A program made the translations under genes and the position numbers. A DNA stretch of 64,000 nucleotides, taken from assembly GCF_900111835.1 (NCBI RefSeq), contig NZ_FOJP01000011.1, positions 103,455 to 167,454 of the forward strand, in the 5' to 3' direction. The notes below the pieces were generated by a model. The model saw only the letters and a program-made list of their open reading frames with translations, was not told the origin of the DNA and did not search any database. The stretch comes from Metapseudomonas otitidis (GTDB lineage: Bacteria > Pseudomonadota > Gammaproteobacteria > Pseudomonadales > Pseudomonadaceae). Below, one piece after another: positions 10,478 through 19,119 of this stretch (position 1 is its first letter; every line of letters starts with the position of its first letter).

Positions 10478-11386
10478 ATGAACCGCAACGACCTCCGCCG
10501 CGTCGACATGAACCTGCTGGTGATCTTCGAAGCCCTGATGCTCGAACCCAACCTCACCCGGGTCGGCGAGAAGCTGTTCCTTTCCCAGTCCACCGTCAGC
10601 GCCGCCCTGGCGCGCCTGCGCGATCTGTTCGACGACCCGCTGCTGATCCGCAGCGGCCGGGGCATGGTGCCCACCAGCCGGGCCCAGGAGATCTTCGCCG
10701 AGCTGCGCCCGGCCATGGACGTGATCTCCGCCGCCGTCAGCCGGGCCAAGAGCTTCGACCCCGCCACCAGCACCAACGTGTTCCGCCTCGGGCTTTCCGA
10801 CGACGCCGAGTTCGGCCTGTTCCCCGCGCTGCTCAACGCCCTCCAGGAAGAGGCGCCGAATATCGTGGTGGTGGTGCGCCGGGCCAACTTCCTGCTGATG
10901 CCGGCGCTGCTCGCCTCGGGGGAGATCACCGTCGGCGTCAGCTACACCACCGACCTGCCGGCCAACGCCAAGCGCCGCAAGCTGCGCGACATCGGCGTCA
11001 AGGTGCTGCGCGGCGACGACCGCCCCGGCCCGCTGACCCTGGACGACTACTGCGCCCGCCGCCATGTGATGGTGTCGTTCTCCGGCGACCTCTCCGGCAA
11101 CATCGACCAGGACCTGGCGCGCATCGGCCGCAGCCGCCAGGTGGTGCTCGCGGTGCCCCAGTTCGGCAGCCTGCGGGCGCTGCTGCGGGGCACCGAGATG
11201 ATCGCCACGGTGCCGGACTACGCCGCCTGCACCCTGGTGGACGACGGCAGCCTGCGCGCCGACGACGCCCCCTTCGAGGTGGACAAGGCCGAGCTGTCCA
11301 TGGTCTGGAGCGGCGCCCACGACAACGACCCCGCCGAGCGCTGGCTGCGCGAGCGCATCCACCAGTTCATGTCCCGCGAGCTCTGA
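10478..11386 (+). CDS. LysR-family regulator (NodD/LeuO-like subgroup)
   Basis: This 302-residue protein has an N-terminus RRVDMNLLVIFEALMLEPNL with VGEKLFLSQSTVSAALARLR and DDPLLIRSGRGMVPTSRA. This pattern marks the NodD/NahR/LeuO-like branch of the LysR family rather than the CatR branch. The effector domain covers about residues 95-300. It lies downstream of catA beyond a hairpin and is convergent with the MFS gene (6-bp gap), so neither neighbour is an obvious target. No function can be assigned beyond transcriptional control. Confidence 0.85.
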   Translation: MNRNDLRRVDMNLLVIFEALMLEPNLTRVGEKLFLSQSTVSAALARLRDLFDDPLLIRSGRGMVPTSRAQEIFAELRPAMDVISAAVSRAKSFDPATSTNVFRLGLSDDAEFGLFPALLNALQEEAPNIVVVVRRANFLLMPALLASGEITVGVSYTTDLPANAKRRKLRDIGVKVLRGDDRPGPLTLDDYCARRHVMVSFSGDLSGNIDQDLARIGRSRQVVLAVPQFGSLRALLRGTEMIATVPDYAACTLVDDGSLRADDAPFEVDKAELSMVWSGAHDNDPAERWLRERIHQFMSREL

Positions 11387-11392
11387 GCCGGC

Positions 11393-12826
11393 TCAGCCCG
11401 CGCGGCGCAGGCCCAGGGCGAGGAGGGCGGTCAGCAGGCTGACCCCGGCGATGGCGACGAAGGCCGCGTGGTAGCCCGCCAGGGTCGCCACCCCGGCATC
11501 CAGCCCGGTGGCCAGTACCTGGGCGCTGGTGTGGTGGGCCAGGCTGACGAACACCGCGATCCCCAGTGCGCCGCCCAGCTGCCGCGAGGTGTTGAGCAGG
11601 CCGGAGGCCAGCGCCGTGTCCGCCGGGGCGATCCCGGCGATGGCTGCGTGCACCGCTGTGGCCAGCATCAGTCCGACCCCGGTGCCCAGCAGCAGGGTCG
11701 GGCCCGCCACATGGCGCAGCAGGTCCACCTCCTTCGGCAGCCAGGCCAGCCCGAGAAAGCCCAGCGCCGCCAGCACCCCGCCGAGGCTGGGCAGGTGGCG
11801 TATTCCCTTTGCGGCGAGCCAGCGGGCACCCAGGGCGGCGCTGGCGATGGCCAGGCAGGTCGGCAGCATGGCAAGGCCGGTGTCGCGGGCGCCCAGGCCG
11901 GCCACCTCGTGCAGCGCCAGGGCCAGGAAATACAGCGATGCGGTGAGGGTGGCGCCCAGGCTCAGCAGCAACAGGTTGCCCAGCGCCACGTTGCGCTGGC
12001 GGAACAGGCCCAGGCGCACCAGCGGCTCGCGCACCTGCGCTTCGATGATCAGGAAGGCCACGCCCAGCAGCGCCGCCAGGCCCAGCGCCAGCAGCACCCT
12101 TGGCGCGCTCCAGCCCAGGCCGACGCTGCTCACCAGGGCGTAGACCAGGGCGCTGGCGGCACCGGTGACGGTCAGCGCGCCGCCCACGTCCAGCGGCTTG
12201 GAATTTGTCGGCAAGCCAGGCGCCAGGGTGCTTGAGGCGAGCACGAACAGGCCGATGCCCAGGGGCACGTTGACGAACATCACCCAGCGCCAGCTGGCGT
12301 AGGCCGTGAGCAGGCCGCCCAGCAGCACGCCGAAGGCCGCCGCCAGCGAGCCGGAGGCGGTCCACAGGGCGATGGCGCGATCCCGCCCGGCGCCCGGCCC
12401 GTGAGCGCCGACGATCACTGCCAGGGTCGAGGTGGCCAGCACCGCCGCGCCCGCACCCTGGAAGGCCCGCGCCGCCACCAGCAGCGCCGGACCCTGGGCC
12501 AGGCCGCCGACCAGGCTGGCCAGGCTGAACAGCGCCAGGCCGGCGCGCAGCACCCGGCGCCGGCCGAGGCGGTCGGCCAGCCGTGCGGCCAACAGCATCA
12601 GCCCGCCCAGGGCCACCAGGTAGGCGTCCACCACCCACTGGCGACTGCCCGCGTCCAGCCCCAGGTCCCGGGCCATGGAAGGGAGCGCGACGTTCACGAT
12701 GGCGCCGTCCATCACCACCATGAAGGAGGCCAGGCAGGCGATCAGGGTGGCGAGCCAGAGGGGCGCGCCGGGGTTGAGCAGGGCCGTGGGCGCGGGCGCC
12801 CGCTGGCCGGTGGCGAGGGTGTTCAT
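11393..12826 (-). CDS. DHA2-family MFS drug-type exporter (EmrB/QacA-like)
   Basis: This 477-residue protein has about 14 transmembrane helices. Motif D1 is visible in helix 1 (FMVVMDGAIVNVALP), the A motif in RLADRLGRRRVL, and the antiporter C motif in SGSLAAAFGVLLGGLLT with WRWVMFVNVPLG. These features place it in the proton-driven DHA2 exporters, which usually extrude toxic organic molecules. It is divergent from an AraC gene that is probably its regulator. The cargo is unknown. Confidence 0.9.
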   Translation of the reverse strand: MNTLATGQRAPAPTALLNPGAPLWLATLIACLASFMVVMDGAIVNVALPSMARDLGLDAGSRQWVVDAYLVALGGLMLLAARLADRLGRRRVLRAGLALFSLASLVGGLAQGPALLVAARAFQGAGAAVLATSTLAVIVGAHGPGAGRDRAIALWTASGSLAAAFGVLLGGLLTAYASWRWVMFVNVPLGIGLFVLASSTLAPGLPTNSKPLDVGGALTVTGAASALVYALVSSVGLGWSAPRVLLALGLAALLGVAFLIIEAQVREPLVRLGLFRQRNVALGNLLLLSLGATLTASLYFLALALHEVAGLGARDTGLAMLPTCLAIASAALGARWLAAKGIRHLPSLGGVLAALGFLGLAWLPKEVDLLRHVAGPTLLLGTGVGLMLATAVHAAIAGIAPADTALASGLLNTSRQLGGALGIAVFVSLAHHTSAQVLATGLDAGVATLAGYHAAFVAIAGVSLLTALLALGLRRAG

Positions 12827-12949
12827 CGGTGTCTCCTGATGAGTCCGGAAATCCGGGGTTCGCCATCAGGATCGGGGCGAGGGCGCTTGTTCCGATAACC
12901 GCATCCGGACAAGCTATGTTGCAAACCTGCCACGCCGGAGATCGCCACC

Positions 12950-13747
12950 ATCACTGAAGCCGACCTGACGGACCTGCTCGGCGGTCCGCTGCTCATCGCC
13001 CTGCGCGGCGGCCACGAGCCCGACCACGTCTTCCGCCTGGGCAACAAGGAAACCGACTGGCACCGCCACCAGCGCGGGCAGCTCACCTGCGTCGAGACGG
13101 GCCTGGTGCACGTGCGCACCGCCCGGGGCTCCTGGGTGCTGCCGCCGTACCGCGCCGCTTGGATGCCGCCAGGGGTGCCCCATTGGGCGAGCCTGAGCGG
13201 CGTGCTGTCCGGGTGGAGCGTGCTGATCGAACCCTCGGCCTGCGCGCGGTTGCCGGCCCATCCCCAGGTGATGGGCGTGGGCGAGGTGATGCGCGCGCTG
13301 GTCAGCCGTGCGGCCAGCTGGAACCCCCGCGAGGCGCTGACCCCCGAGCGCGAGCGTCTGGTGCAGGTGCTGTTGGACGAGATCGTCGCCGCACCCACCG
13401 AGCCGCTCCACCTGCCGATGCCCACCGACCGCCGGGTGCTGCCCATCGCCCGTGGGCTGCTGGCCAACCTGGCGGACACCCGCAGCCTGGAGGCCTGGGC
13501 CGAAACCGCTGGGCTGTCGCCGCGCACCGCCCGGCGCCTGTTCATCGCCGAGACCGGCATGGCCTTCGCCGAGTGGCGGCAGCAGGCGCGGCTGGTGCAC
13601 GCCCTGGAGCGCCTGGCCCAGGGCGATGCGGTGGCGGTGGTGGCCGATGCCCTGGGCTACGCCTCACCGAGCAACTTCATCGCCATGTTCCGCAAGGCTT
13701 TCGGGCAGACACCGGCGCGCTATTTCGTCGAACGGCCGGGCGGCTGA
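12950..13747 (+). CDS. AraC-family regulator with a non-canonical start
   Basis: The coding frame, about 265 residues, carries a cupin-type N-terminal sensor domain (DWHRHQRGQLTCVETG) and a C-terminal AraC DNA-binding domain (LADTRSLEAWAETAGLSPRTARR and ALGYASPSNFIAMFRKAFGQ). The frame has an in-frame TAA at 12896 and no ATG, GTG or TTG before the GTG at 13106, which lies well inside the cupin domain. The ATC at 12950 begins (I)TEADLTDLLGG, and a CGGAG ribosome site lies nine bases upstream, so initiation at ATC is the best fit. CTG codons at 12965 and 12974 are alternatives. It is divergent from the MFS exporter and probably regulates it. A sequence error or a mutated start codon is also possible. 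Confidence 0.75.
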   Translation: MTEADLTDLLGGPLLIALRGGHEPDHVFRLGNKETDWHRHQRGQLTCVETGLVHVRTARGSWVLPPYRAAWMPPGVPHWASLSGVLSGWSVLIEPSACARLPAHPQVMGVGEVMRALVSRAASWNPREALTPERERLVQVLLDEIVAAPTEPLHLPMPTDRRVLPIARGLLANLADTRSLEAWAETAGLSPRTARRLFIAETGMAFAEWRQQARLVHALERLAQGDAVAVVADALGYASPSNFIAMFRKAFGQTPARYFVERPGG

Positions 13748-13798
13748 AGGCCGGGCAGATGTGGATGGGATGAGTTCTCGCTTGGCACGGATTGCGCC

Positions 13799-13821
13799 GA
13801 AACGTAATCTTATTACGTTTC
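13799..13821. promoter_or_regulatory. Perfect 10-bp inverted repeat, probable operator
   Basis: GAAACGTAAT-CTT-ATTACGTTTC is a flawless dyad ending 17 bp before the acyltransferase start, where it would block RNA polymerase or the ribosome site. Its size and symmetry fit a dimeric repressor such as TetR or MarR. No matching regulator is adjacent. Confidence 0.7.
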
Positions 13822-13837
13822 AAAACAGAGCCCGCCC

Positions 13838-14986
13838 ATGCCCCTCACGCCCCACACCCGCCTGCAATCCATCGACGCCCTGCGGGGCCTCGTCATCCTC
13901 TTCATGTTGCTGGACCACGTCCGCGAGACCTTCTACCTGCACCACCAGGTGGGGGACCCGATGGACGTGGCCAGCACCGATCCGGCGCTGTTCCTCTGCC
14001 GCACCCTGGCGCACCTCTGCGCCCCGGTGTTCATCCTGCTGACCGGGTTGTCCGCCTACCTGTACGGCGAGAAGCACGACGGGCGCGCAGCGGTGTCGGC
14101 CTTCCTGTTCAAGCGCGGGCTGTTCCTGGTGGTGCTGGAGCTCACCCTGGTCAACTTCGCCTGGACCTTCCAGTGGCCGCCCAGCGTGATGTACCTGCAG
14201 GTGATCTGGGCCATCGGCCTGAGCATGCTGGCGCTCTCCGCGCTGGTCTGGCTGCCGCGCCCGGCGCTGGTGGCCCTCGGTCTGCTGCTGGTGGCCGGGC
14301 ACAACCTGCTGGATGGCGTGCATGCCGAGCCCGGCACCTGGGCGCACATCCCCTGGGCGGTGCTGCATGACCGGGGCTGGATCGAGCTGGGCGAGGGCCT
14401 GCGCCTGCGCACCTCCTACCCGGTGCTGCCGTGGATCGGCGTGATCGCCCTGGGCTATGCCCTGGGGCCCTGGTTCGGCCGGGGCAGCCAGGCGGAGACG
14501 CGCCAGCACCGGCTGTGGGTGACCGGCGCGGCATGCCTGCTGCTCTTCGTGCTGCTGCGCCTGGTGAACGGCTACGGCGAACGGCCCTGGGTGCCGGGCG
14601 CCGACCTGACCCACACACTGATGGCCTTCTTCAACATCACCAAGTACCCGCCGTCGCTGCTGTTCCTGGCCCTCACGCTGGGGCTCGGCCTGTGGCTGCT
14701 GCGGGCCTTCGAGCGCATCGGCCAGGCGCGCCTGGTGCCGCTGCTGGCCACCTTCGGCGCCGCGCCGATGTTCTTCTACCTGCTGCACCTCTACGTGCTG
14801 AAGCTGCTCTACCTGGCGTGCCTGGCCATCTTCGGCGCCAACCAGGGCACGCTGTTCGGCTTCGACGGCACCTGGGCGCTGTGGCTGGCCAGCGCGGTGC
14901 TGGCGGTGGCGCTGTTCCCGCCGGTGCGCGCCTTCGCCCGGTTGAAGGCGCGGCGGCGCGACCTCGCCTGGCTGAAGTACTTCTAG
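13838..14986 (+). CDS. DUF1624/HGSNAT-like membrane acyltransferase
   Basis: This 382-residue polytopic inner-membrane protein begins RLQSIDALRGLVILFMLLDHVRE, the signature of the heparan-alpha-glucosaminide N-acetyltransferase-like/YeiB group, in which membrane histidines take part in acyl transfer. About nine or ten hydrophobic helices can be counted, including the conserved FFYLLHLYVLKLLYL segment near the end. The acceptor molecule is unknown. A perfect palindrome just upstream suggests tight repression. The stop overlaps the convergent sulfatase-like gene by four bases. Confidence 0.8.
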   Translation: MPLTPHTRLQSIDALRGLVILFMLLDHVRETFYLHHQVGDPMDVASTDPALFLCRTLAHLCAPVFILLTGLSAYLYGEKHDGRAAVSAFLFKRGLFLVVLELTLVNFAWTFQWPPSVMYLQVIWAIGLSMLALSALVWLPRPALVALGLLLVAGHNLLDGVHAEPGTWAHIPWAVLHDRGWIELGEGLRLRTSYPVLPWIGVIALGYALGPWFGRGSQAETRQHRLWVTGAACLLLFVLLRLVNGYGERPWVPGADLTHTLMAFFNITKYPPSLLFLALTLGLGLWLLRAFERIGQARLVPLLATFGAAPMFFYLLHLYVLKLLYLACLAIFGANQGTLFGFDGTWALWLASAVLAVALFPPVRAFARLKARRRDLAWLKYF

Positions 14987-16638
14987 CCGGGCGAGCAGGC
15001 GCCTTCGTCGGGGCGTTTCAGCAGCAGGCTGAGCTGCTTCGGCGGCTGGTGCACCAGGCCGTCGTCCGACTCGCAGACGCGCTGGATGAAGTTGTCGGTG
15101 AACAGCAGCTTGCCGTGCACGAAGTGCTCGCCAGGCCGCAGGTTGGGGTTGTCGATCCGCGTGCCGAGGCGCGCCGCCAGCCAGGCGCCGACCTCGTAGT
15201 GGCTGATCCAGCGTTCGCTGGCCAGCTGCTGCAGCGGTGCCTCCGGCGCTTCGCGGGCGATGACGATCACCGGCACGTCGCTGACCTCCGGCACCAGGTC
15301 GTTGTGGCCCCAGTGGCCGTCCTCGCCCAGGCGCTGGCCGTGGTCACCGGTGATCACCAGGTAGCGCTCGCCTTCGAGCCGGTCGAACGCCTCCAGCACC
15401 TCACCCAATAGCTCGTCCAGGTAGTGGATGGCGTTGTCGTAGGCGTTGGCCTGGTCGGCGGCGCTTTGGTCCGGCCAGGGTGCGACGCGGGCCTCGTGGC
15501 GGTAGTTGTTTGCGTAGGGCAGGTGCGCGGTGCGCAGGTTGAGCACCACGAAGTTGCGCGGCCCCCAGTGCTGCTGGGCCAGCAGCTCCAGCAGGGTGCG
15601 GTCCTGGCGCTGGAGGAAGCGCAGCGGGTGGTCCTCGCGGGTGATCGACACGTCCAGGTAGCGGCTGCCCAGGTGCGCCAGCAGCTTGGACTCCTGGGAG
15701 GAGATCCAGTGGGTGCGGAAGCCGGCTTCCCGGGCGAAGCGGAACAGGTTGACCTGGCCGGTGCGCAGCAGCGGGTCCTGGCCGGGTTCGCGGATGGGGT
15801 TGAGCAGGTACGGCAGGCTCACGTCGGTGGCCACGCCGGCCGCCACGCCAGGGCGCAGCAAGGCGTCGTGGTGGTCGCGCAGGTAGGCCTGCAGGCGCGG
15901 GGTGGTGTCGCGGTCGTAGCCGAACACGCCGAGCCGGTCGCTGCGCAGGGAGTCCGCCACCACCAGCCACACATGCCTGGCGCCGCTGGGCACGGCGCTC
16001 AGGCCGTAGGGCTGGAAGGGCGCCGGGGGCAGTTGCGCGTCCTCACGCAGGGCCAGGCGCACCGCCCAGGCGGAGAAGGCGTTCAGGCTGTTGTGCAGGC
16101 CGCTGCGGGCCGGGCTGGGGACGAAGGCGTCGAGGTTGCGGTAGGTGGCGCGGTAGGGCTTGGACAGCAGCACCACGGCGATCAGCAGCAGCGCCCAGCG
16201 GCTCGAAGGCAGGCCCAGGGCCGGGCGCACCTTGAGGTGCAGGAGCAGCAGCGCCGTGTAGGGCAGGCCGACGCACACCAGCACCGGCCAGTGCTGGGTG
16301 AAGCTGTACAGCGCGGTGTCGCGCACCTCGGCCGAGTCGTTGAGCAGGGCCTGGATGTCGATGGCGCTCAGCGGTTCGCCGAAGAAGCTGATGTTGGCCA
16401 GCTGCATCACCTGCATCAGCGCGAACAGCAGCAGGATGCCCGCCACCAGCAGCCGTTGGCCGCAGAGCCAGAGGGCGGCGCTGAACAGCCAGAGCACCGC
16501 CACGTAGCCCAGCTCCAGCTCGGCCCGGTTGCTGGGGGTGAACTGCTGCTGGAGGACGTCATCCGCCAGCAGCAGGCTGCAGCTCAGGGTGGCGAGCGCC
16601 GGCAGGGCCAGCCAGCGGCGCGTCGTCGGGCTGAGCAT
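14983..16638 (-). CDS. Membrane-bound sulfatase-fold transferase (phosphoethanolamine-transferase-like)
   Basis: This 551-residue protein has five hydrophobic N-terminal segments (to about residue 160) and a periplasmic alkaline-phosphatase-fold domain. Asp229 (VVADSLRSDRLG) fits the first metal ligand. Thr271 in ATDVSLPYLL fits the nucleophile of EptA-type enzymes, and ITGDHGQRLGEDG carries the DHG metal motif. This points to transfer of phosphoethanolamine or a related group to lipid A or a glycan rather than sulfate hydrolysis. The start overlaps the PepSY gene stop (TGATG), so the two are co-transcribed. The two-component genes lie divergently, as in lipid A-modification loci. Confidence 0.82.
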   Translation of the reverse strand: MLSPTTRRWLALPALATLSCSLLLADDVLQQQFTPSNRAELELGYVAVLWLFSAALWLCGQRLLVAGILLLFALMQVMQLANISFFGEPLSAIDIQALLNDSAEVRDTALYSFTQHWPVLVCVGLPYTALLLLHLKVRPALGLPSSRWALLLIAVVLLSKPYRATYRNLDAFVPSPARSGLHNSLNAFSAWAVRLALREDAQLPPAPFQPYGLSAVPSGARHVWLVVADSLRSDRLGVFGYDRDTTPRLQAYLRDHHDALLRPGVAAGVATDVSLPYLLNPIREPGQDPLLRTGQVNLFRFAREAGFRTHWISSQESKLLAHLGSRYLDVSITREDHPLRFLQRQDRTLLELLAQQHWGPRNFVVLNLRTAHLPYANNYRHEARVAPWPDQSAADQANAYDNAIHYLDELLGEVLEAFDRLEGERYLVITGDHGQRLGEDGHWGHNDLVPEVSDVPVIVIAREAPEAPLQQLASERWISHYEVGAWLAARLGTRIDNPNLRPGEHFVHGKLLFTDNFIQRVCESDDGLVHQPPKQLSLLLKRPDEGACSPG

Positions 16639-16904
16639 CAGTCTTCGACCTCGGTCTTCACAGCCTTGCCGCTCACCGGGTCGTGGTAGATCTCCACCTT
16701 GCGGCGGTCCTTGTCGTAGCCGTAGATCTCGTAGCAGTTGCCGTCGGTGACCTTGAACTTGCGGATCTCGTAGCCCTGCTCGCGCAGGCTGGCCTGGAAG
16801 CGCTCCGGGTTCTGCCAGGTACTGCGCTCGGCTTCGGTGCAGGTGGGGCCGGCAACGGCACTGGCGCTGGCCAGCAACAGGGTGGGAAGCAGCAGGTATC
16901 GCAT
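16638..16904 (-). CDS. Small exported PepSY-domain protein
   Basis: This 88-residue protein has a cleavable signal peptide (MRYLLLPTLLLASASAVAG) and a PepSY-like module, with YEIRKFKVTDGNCYEIYGYD followed by KVEIYHDPVSGKAV. Periplasmic PepSY proteins are often encoded beside two-component systems and may tune the sensor or bind envelope enzymes. It is translationally coupled to the transferase downstream and divergent from the response regulator gene. Confidence 0.82.
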   Translation of the reverse strand: MRYLLLPTLLLASASAVAGPTCTEAERSTWQNPERFQASLREQGYEIRKFKVTDGNCYEIYGYDKDRRKVEIYHDPVSGKAVKTEVED

Positions 16905-16949
16905 GGGTGGGGCTCCTTTTCAGTGAGGGGCCCACCTTGTGGCGCGAAG

Positions 16950-16966
16950 CTTAACGAAGGCTTAGG
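16950..16966. promoter_or_regulatory. PmrA/QseB-like direct-repeat box
   Basis: CTTAAC-GAAGG-CTTAGG is a 6-N5-6 direct repeat with the 11-bp spacing typical of OmpR-family response regulators, close to the PmrA box. It lies between the divergent PepSY and response-regulator genes and could serve both. Confidence 0.55.
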
Positions 16967-17050
16967 GGGTAATGGCGCGTTACATTTGCCGGCTTTCCAA
17001 GCCGCAGCGAATTCCCATCATGACCGCCACCGAACGATGGAGAGCGCCCC

Positions 17051-17716
17051 ATGCGCGTGCTGCTGGTCGAAGATGATGCCGCCCTGGCCCAGGGCATTCG
17101 CGTGGCCCTGCGCAAGGAGGGCTACACCCTCGACTGGGTGGCCGACGGCGTGGAGGCCGGCCATGCCTTGCGCAGCGAGGCCTTCGACCTGGTGCTGCTG
17201 GACCTGGGCCTGCCGCGCCAGGATGGCCTCACCCTGCTGCGCCAGCTGCGCAGCAGGCCGGAGACCCAGGTGCCGGTGCTGGTGCTCACCGCCCGCGACG
17301 GCAAGGCCGACCGCATCCAGGGGCTGGACGCCGGCGCCGACGACTACCTGGTCAAGCCGGTGGACCTGGACGAACTCAAGGCCCGCATCCGCGCCCTGCT
17401 GCGCCGTTGCCAGGGGCGAGCGCAGCCGCTGCTGGAACATGCCGGCGTCAGCCTCGACCCGGCGACCCAGGAGGTGCGCTACCACGGGCAGACGGTGGCG
17501 ATGACGCCCATGGAATACCAGCTGCTGCACCAGTTGCTGGTGCGCCCTGGGGCGGTGGTCACTCGTGAGCGCCTCAGCCACACCCTCTACGGCTGGAACG
17601 AGAGCGGCCCCGGCAACACCCTCGAAGTACTGATCCACAACCTGCGCAAGAAGCTCGACAGCGGCCTGATCCGCACTGTGCGCGGGGTCGGTTACCTGGT
17701 GGAGCGCGCGCCATGA
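17051..17716 (+). CDS. OmpR/PmrA-type response regulator
   Basis: This 221-residue protein has a receiver domain with acidic pocket EDD (8-10), phosphoacceptor Asp51 (LVLLDLGLPRQDG) and Lys102, and a C-terminal winged helix (MTPMEYQLLHQLLVRPGAVV ... VLIHNLRKKL). It is of the PmrA/QseB/TctD type. It overlaps its sensor kinase gene by ATGA, so the pair is translationally coupled. The likely targets are the divergent PepSY-transferase operon and its own genes, through the CTTAAC-N5-CTTAGG repeat. Confidence 0.93.
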   Translation: MRVLLVEDDAALAQGIRVALRKEGYTLDWVADGVEAGHALRSEAFDLVLLDLGLPRQDGLTLLRQLRSRPETQVPVLVLTARDGKADRIQGLDAGADDYLVKPVDLDELKARIRALLRRCQGRAQPLLEHAGVSLDPATQEVRYHGQTVAMTPMEYQLLHQLLVRPGAVVTRERLSHTLYGWNESGPGNTLEVLIHNLRKKLDSGLIRTVRGVGYLVERAP

Positions 17717-19116
17717 TCGCCATCCGCACCCGCATCCTCGCGCCGACCCTGGCGCTGTTCCTGATCGGCAGCCTGGTGCTGGGCCTGCTGGCGGTGCGTG
17801 ACAGCCACCGGGAAATCGAAGGCATCTACGACGCCCAACTGCTGCAGACCGCCCGCCTGCTGCAGGGCGTGCTGCGACAGCCGGGCCTGGAGCGCGCCGA
17901 CTGGACGAGCCTGCGCCAGGCGCTGGACCAGGCCATGGAGCGCTCCGCAGAGGGCGTGCTGACCCACCCCTACGAGATCGACGTGGCCTTCCAGATCTGG
18001 TCCCGCGATGGCCGCCTGCTGCTGCGTTCCGACGACGCCCCGGCGCTGGAGAAACCCCCGGCGGTCGGCGTGCAGGATTTCATCGTCGACGGCCACGAAT
18101 GGTGCGGCGTGCTGCTCGACGACGCCGAGCAGGGCCTGCTGATCTGGGTCGGCGAGCGCGACGACCTGCGCCAGGACCTGATCCAGCGCATCGTCCAGCA
18201 TGCCTTGCTGCCCAGCTTGGTGGGGTTGCCGCTGCTGGCCCTGGTGATCTGGCAACTGCTGGGCTGGGGCCTACGCCCGCTGCAGCGCCTGGCGCGGCAA
18301 CTGCGCGCCCGCCCGGTGGACAGCCTGGAACCCCTGGCACGCGGCCCGCTGCCGCCCGAGCTGGAGCCGGTGCGCAGCGCCCTGGACCGCCTGCTGCAGC
18401 AACTGCGCAACCTGCTGGAGCGCGAGCGGCGCTTCATCGCCGATGCCGCCCACGAGTTGCGCACGCCCCTGGCCATTCTCGACATCCACGCCCGCAACGC
18501 CCGTCAGGCCGACAACGACCAGGAGCGCGACGAGGCCCTGGCCTTCCTCCAGCAGGGCGTGGGCCGCGCCACCCGCATCGCCAGCCAGCTGCTCACCATG
18601 GCCCGCCTGGAGCCAGAGATCGACACCCGGCAGCCCGTGGACCTGCCGGCCCTGGTGCGCGAGGAGCTGGCGGAGCTGACGCCGCTGGCCCTGCGCCAGG
18701 ACGTGGAGTTGGTGCTGGAAGGGGAGCCCGCGTGCCCGGTGCAGGGCGAGGAAGCCTCGCTGTCGATCCTGTTGCAGAACCTCATCAGCAATGCCCTGAC
18801 CTTCACCCCGCCCGGCAGCGAGGTGCGGGTGCAGGTGGACGCCCTCGGCCAGGGCGTGCGCCTGCGGGTCCTGGACCAGGGGCCGGGGGCCAGCGAGGCC
18901 GAATTGGCGCGCCTCTGCGACCGTTTCTACAGCGCCGGCAACCCCCAGGGTGCGGGCCTGGGGCTGGCCATCGTGGAGATGATCAGCCGCCGCCTCGGCG
19001 CTTCGTTGCGCTTGAGCAACCGCGCCGAAGGCGGCTTCTGCGTGGAGTTGCTGTTCCCGCTGTTGGGCGGCGCGCGACCAGGGGCCCCGCTGGAGGGCCT
19101 GGCCGGGCGTCGCTGA
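17713..19116 (+). CDS. Sensor histidine kinase
   Basis: This 467-residue inner-membrane kinase has TM1 at about residues 10-30, a periplasmic sensor loop to about 155, TM2 at about 160-180, and a short HAMP-like linker. The phosphoacceptor is His247 in FIADAAHELRTPLA. The ATPase N and G boxes follow (LLQNLISNALTF; GAGLGLAIVEMIS). The organisation matches QseC/PmrB kinases. It is the partner of the preceding response regulator. Its stop is three bases from the convergent exported-protein gene. Confidence 0.93.
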   Translation: MIAIRTRILAPTLALFLIGSLVLGLLAVRDSHREIEGIYDAQLLQTARLLQGVLRQPGLERADWTSLRQALDQAMERSAEGVLTHPYEIDVAFQIWSRDGRLLLRSDDAPALEKPPAVGVQDFIVDGHEWCGVLLDDAEQGLLIWVGERDDLRQDLIQRIVQHALLPSLVGLPLLALVIWQLLGWGLRPLQRLARQLRARPVDSLEPLARGPLPPELEPVRSALDRLLQQLRNLLERERRFIADAAHELRTPLAILDIHARNARQADNDQERDEALAFLQQGVGRATRIASQLLTMARLEPEIDTRQPVDLPALVREELAELTPLALRQDVELVLEGEPACPVQGEEASLSILLQNLISNALTFTPPGSEVRVQVDALGQGVRLRVLDQGPGASEAELARLCDRFYSAGNPQGAGLGLAIVEMISRRLGASLRLSNRAEGGFCVELLFPLLGGARPGAPLEGLAGRR

Positions 19117-19119
19117 GGT

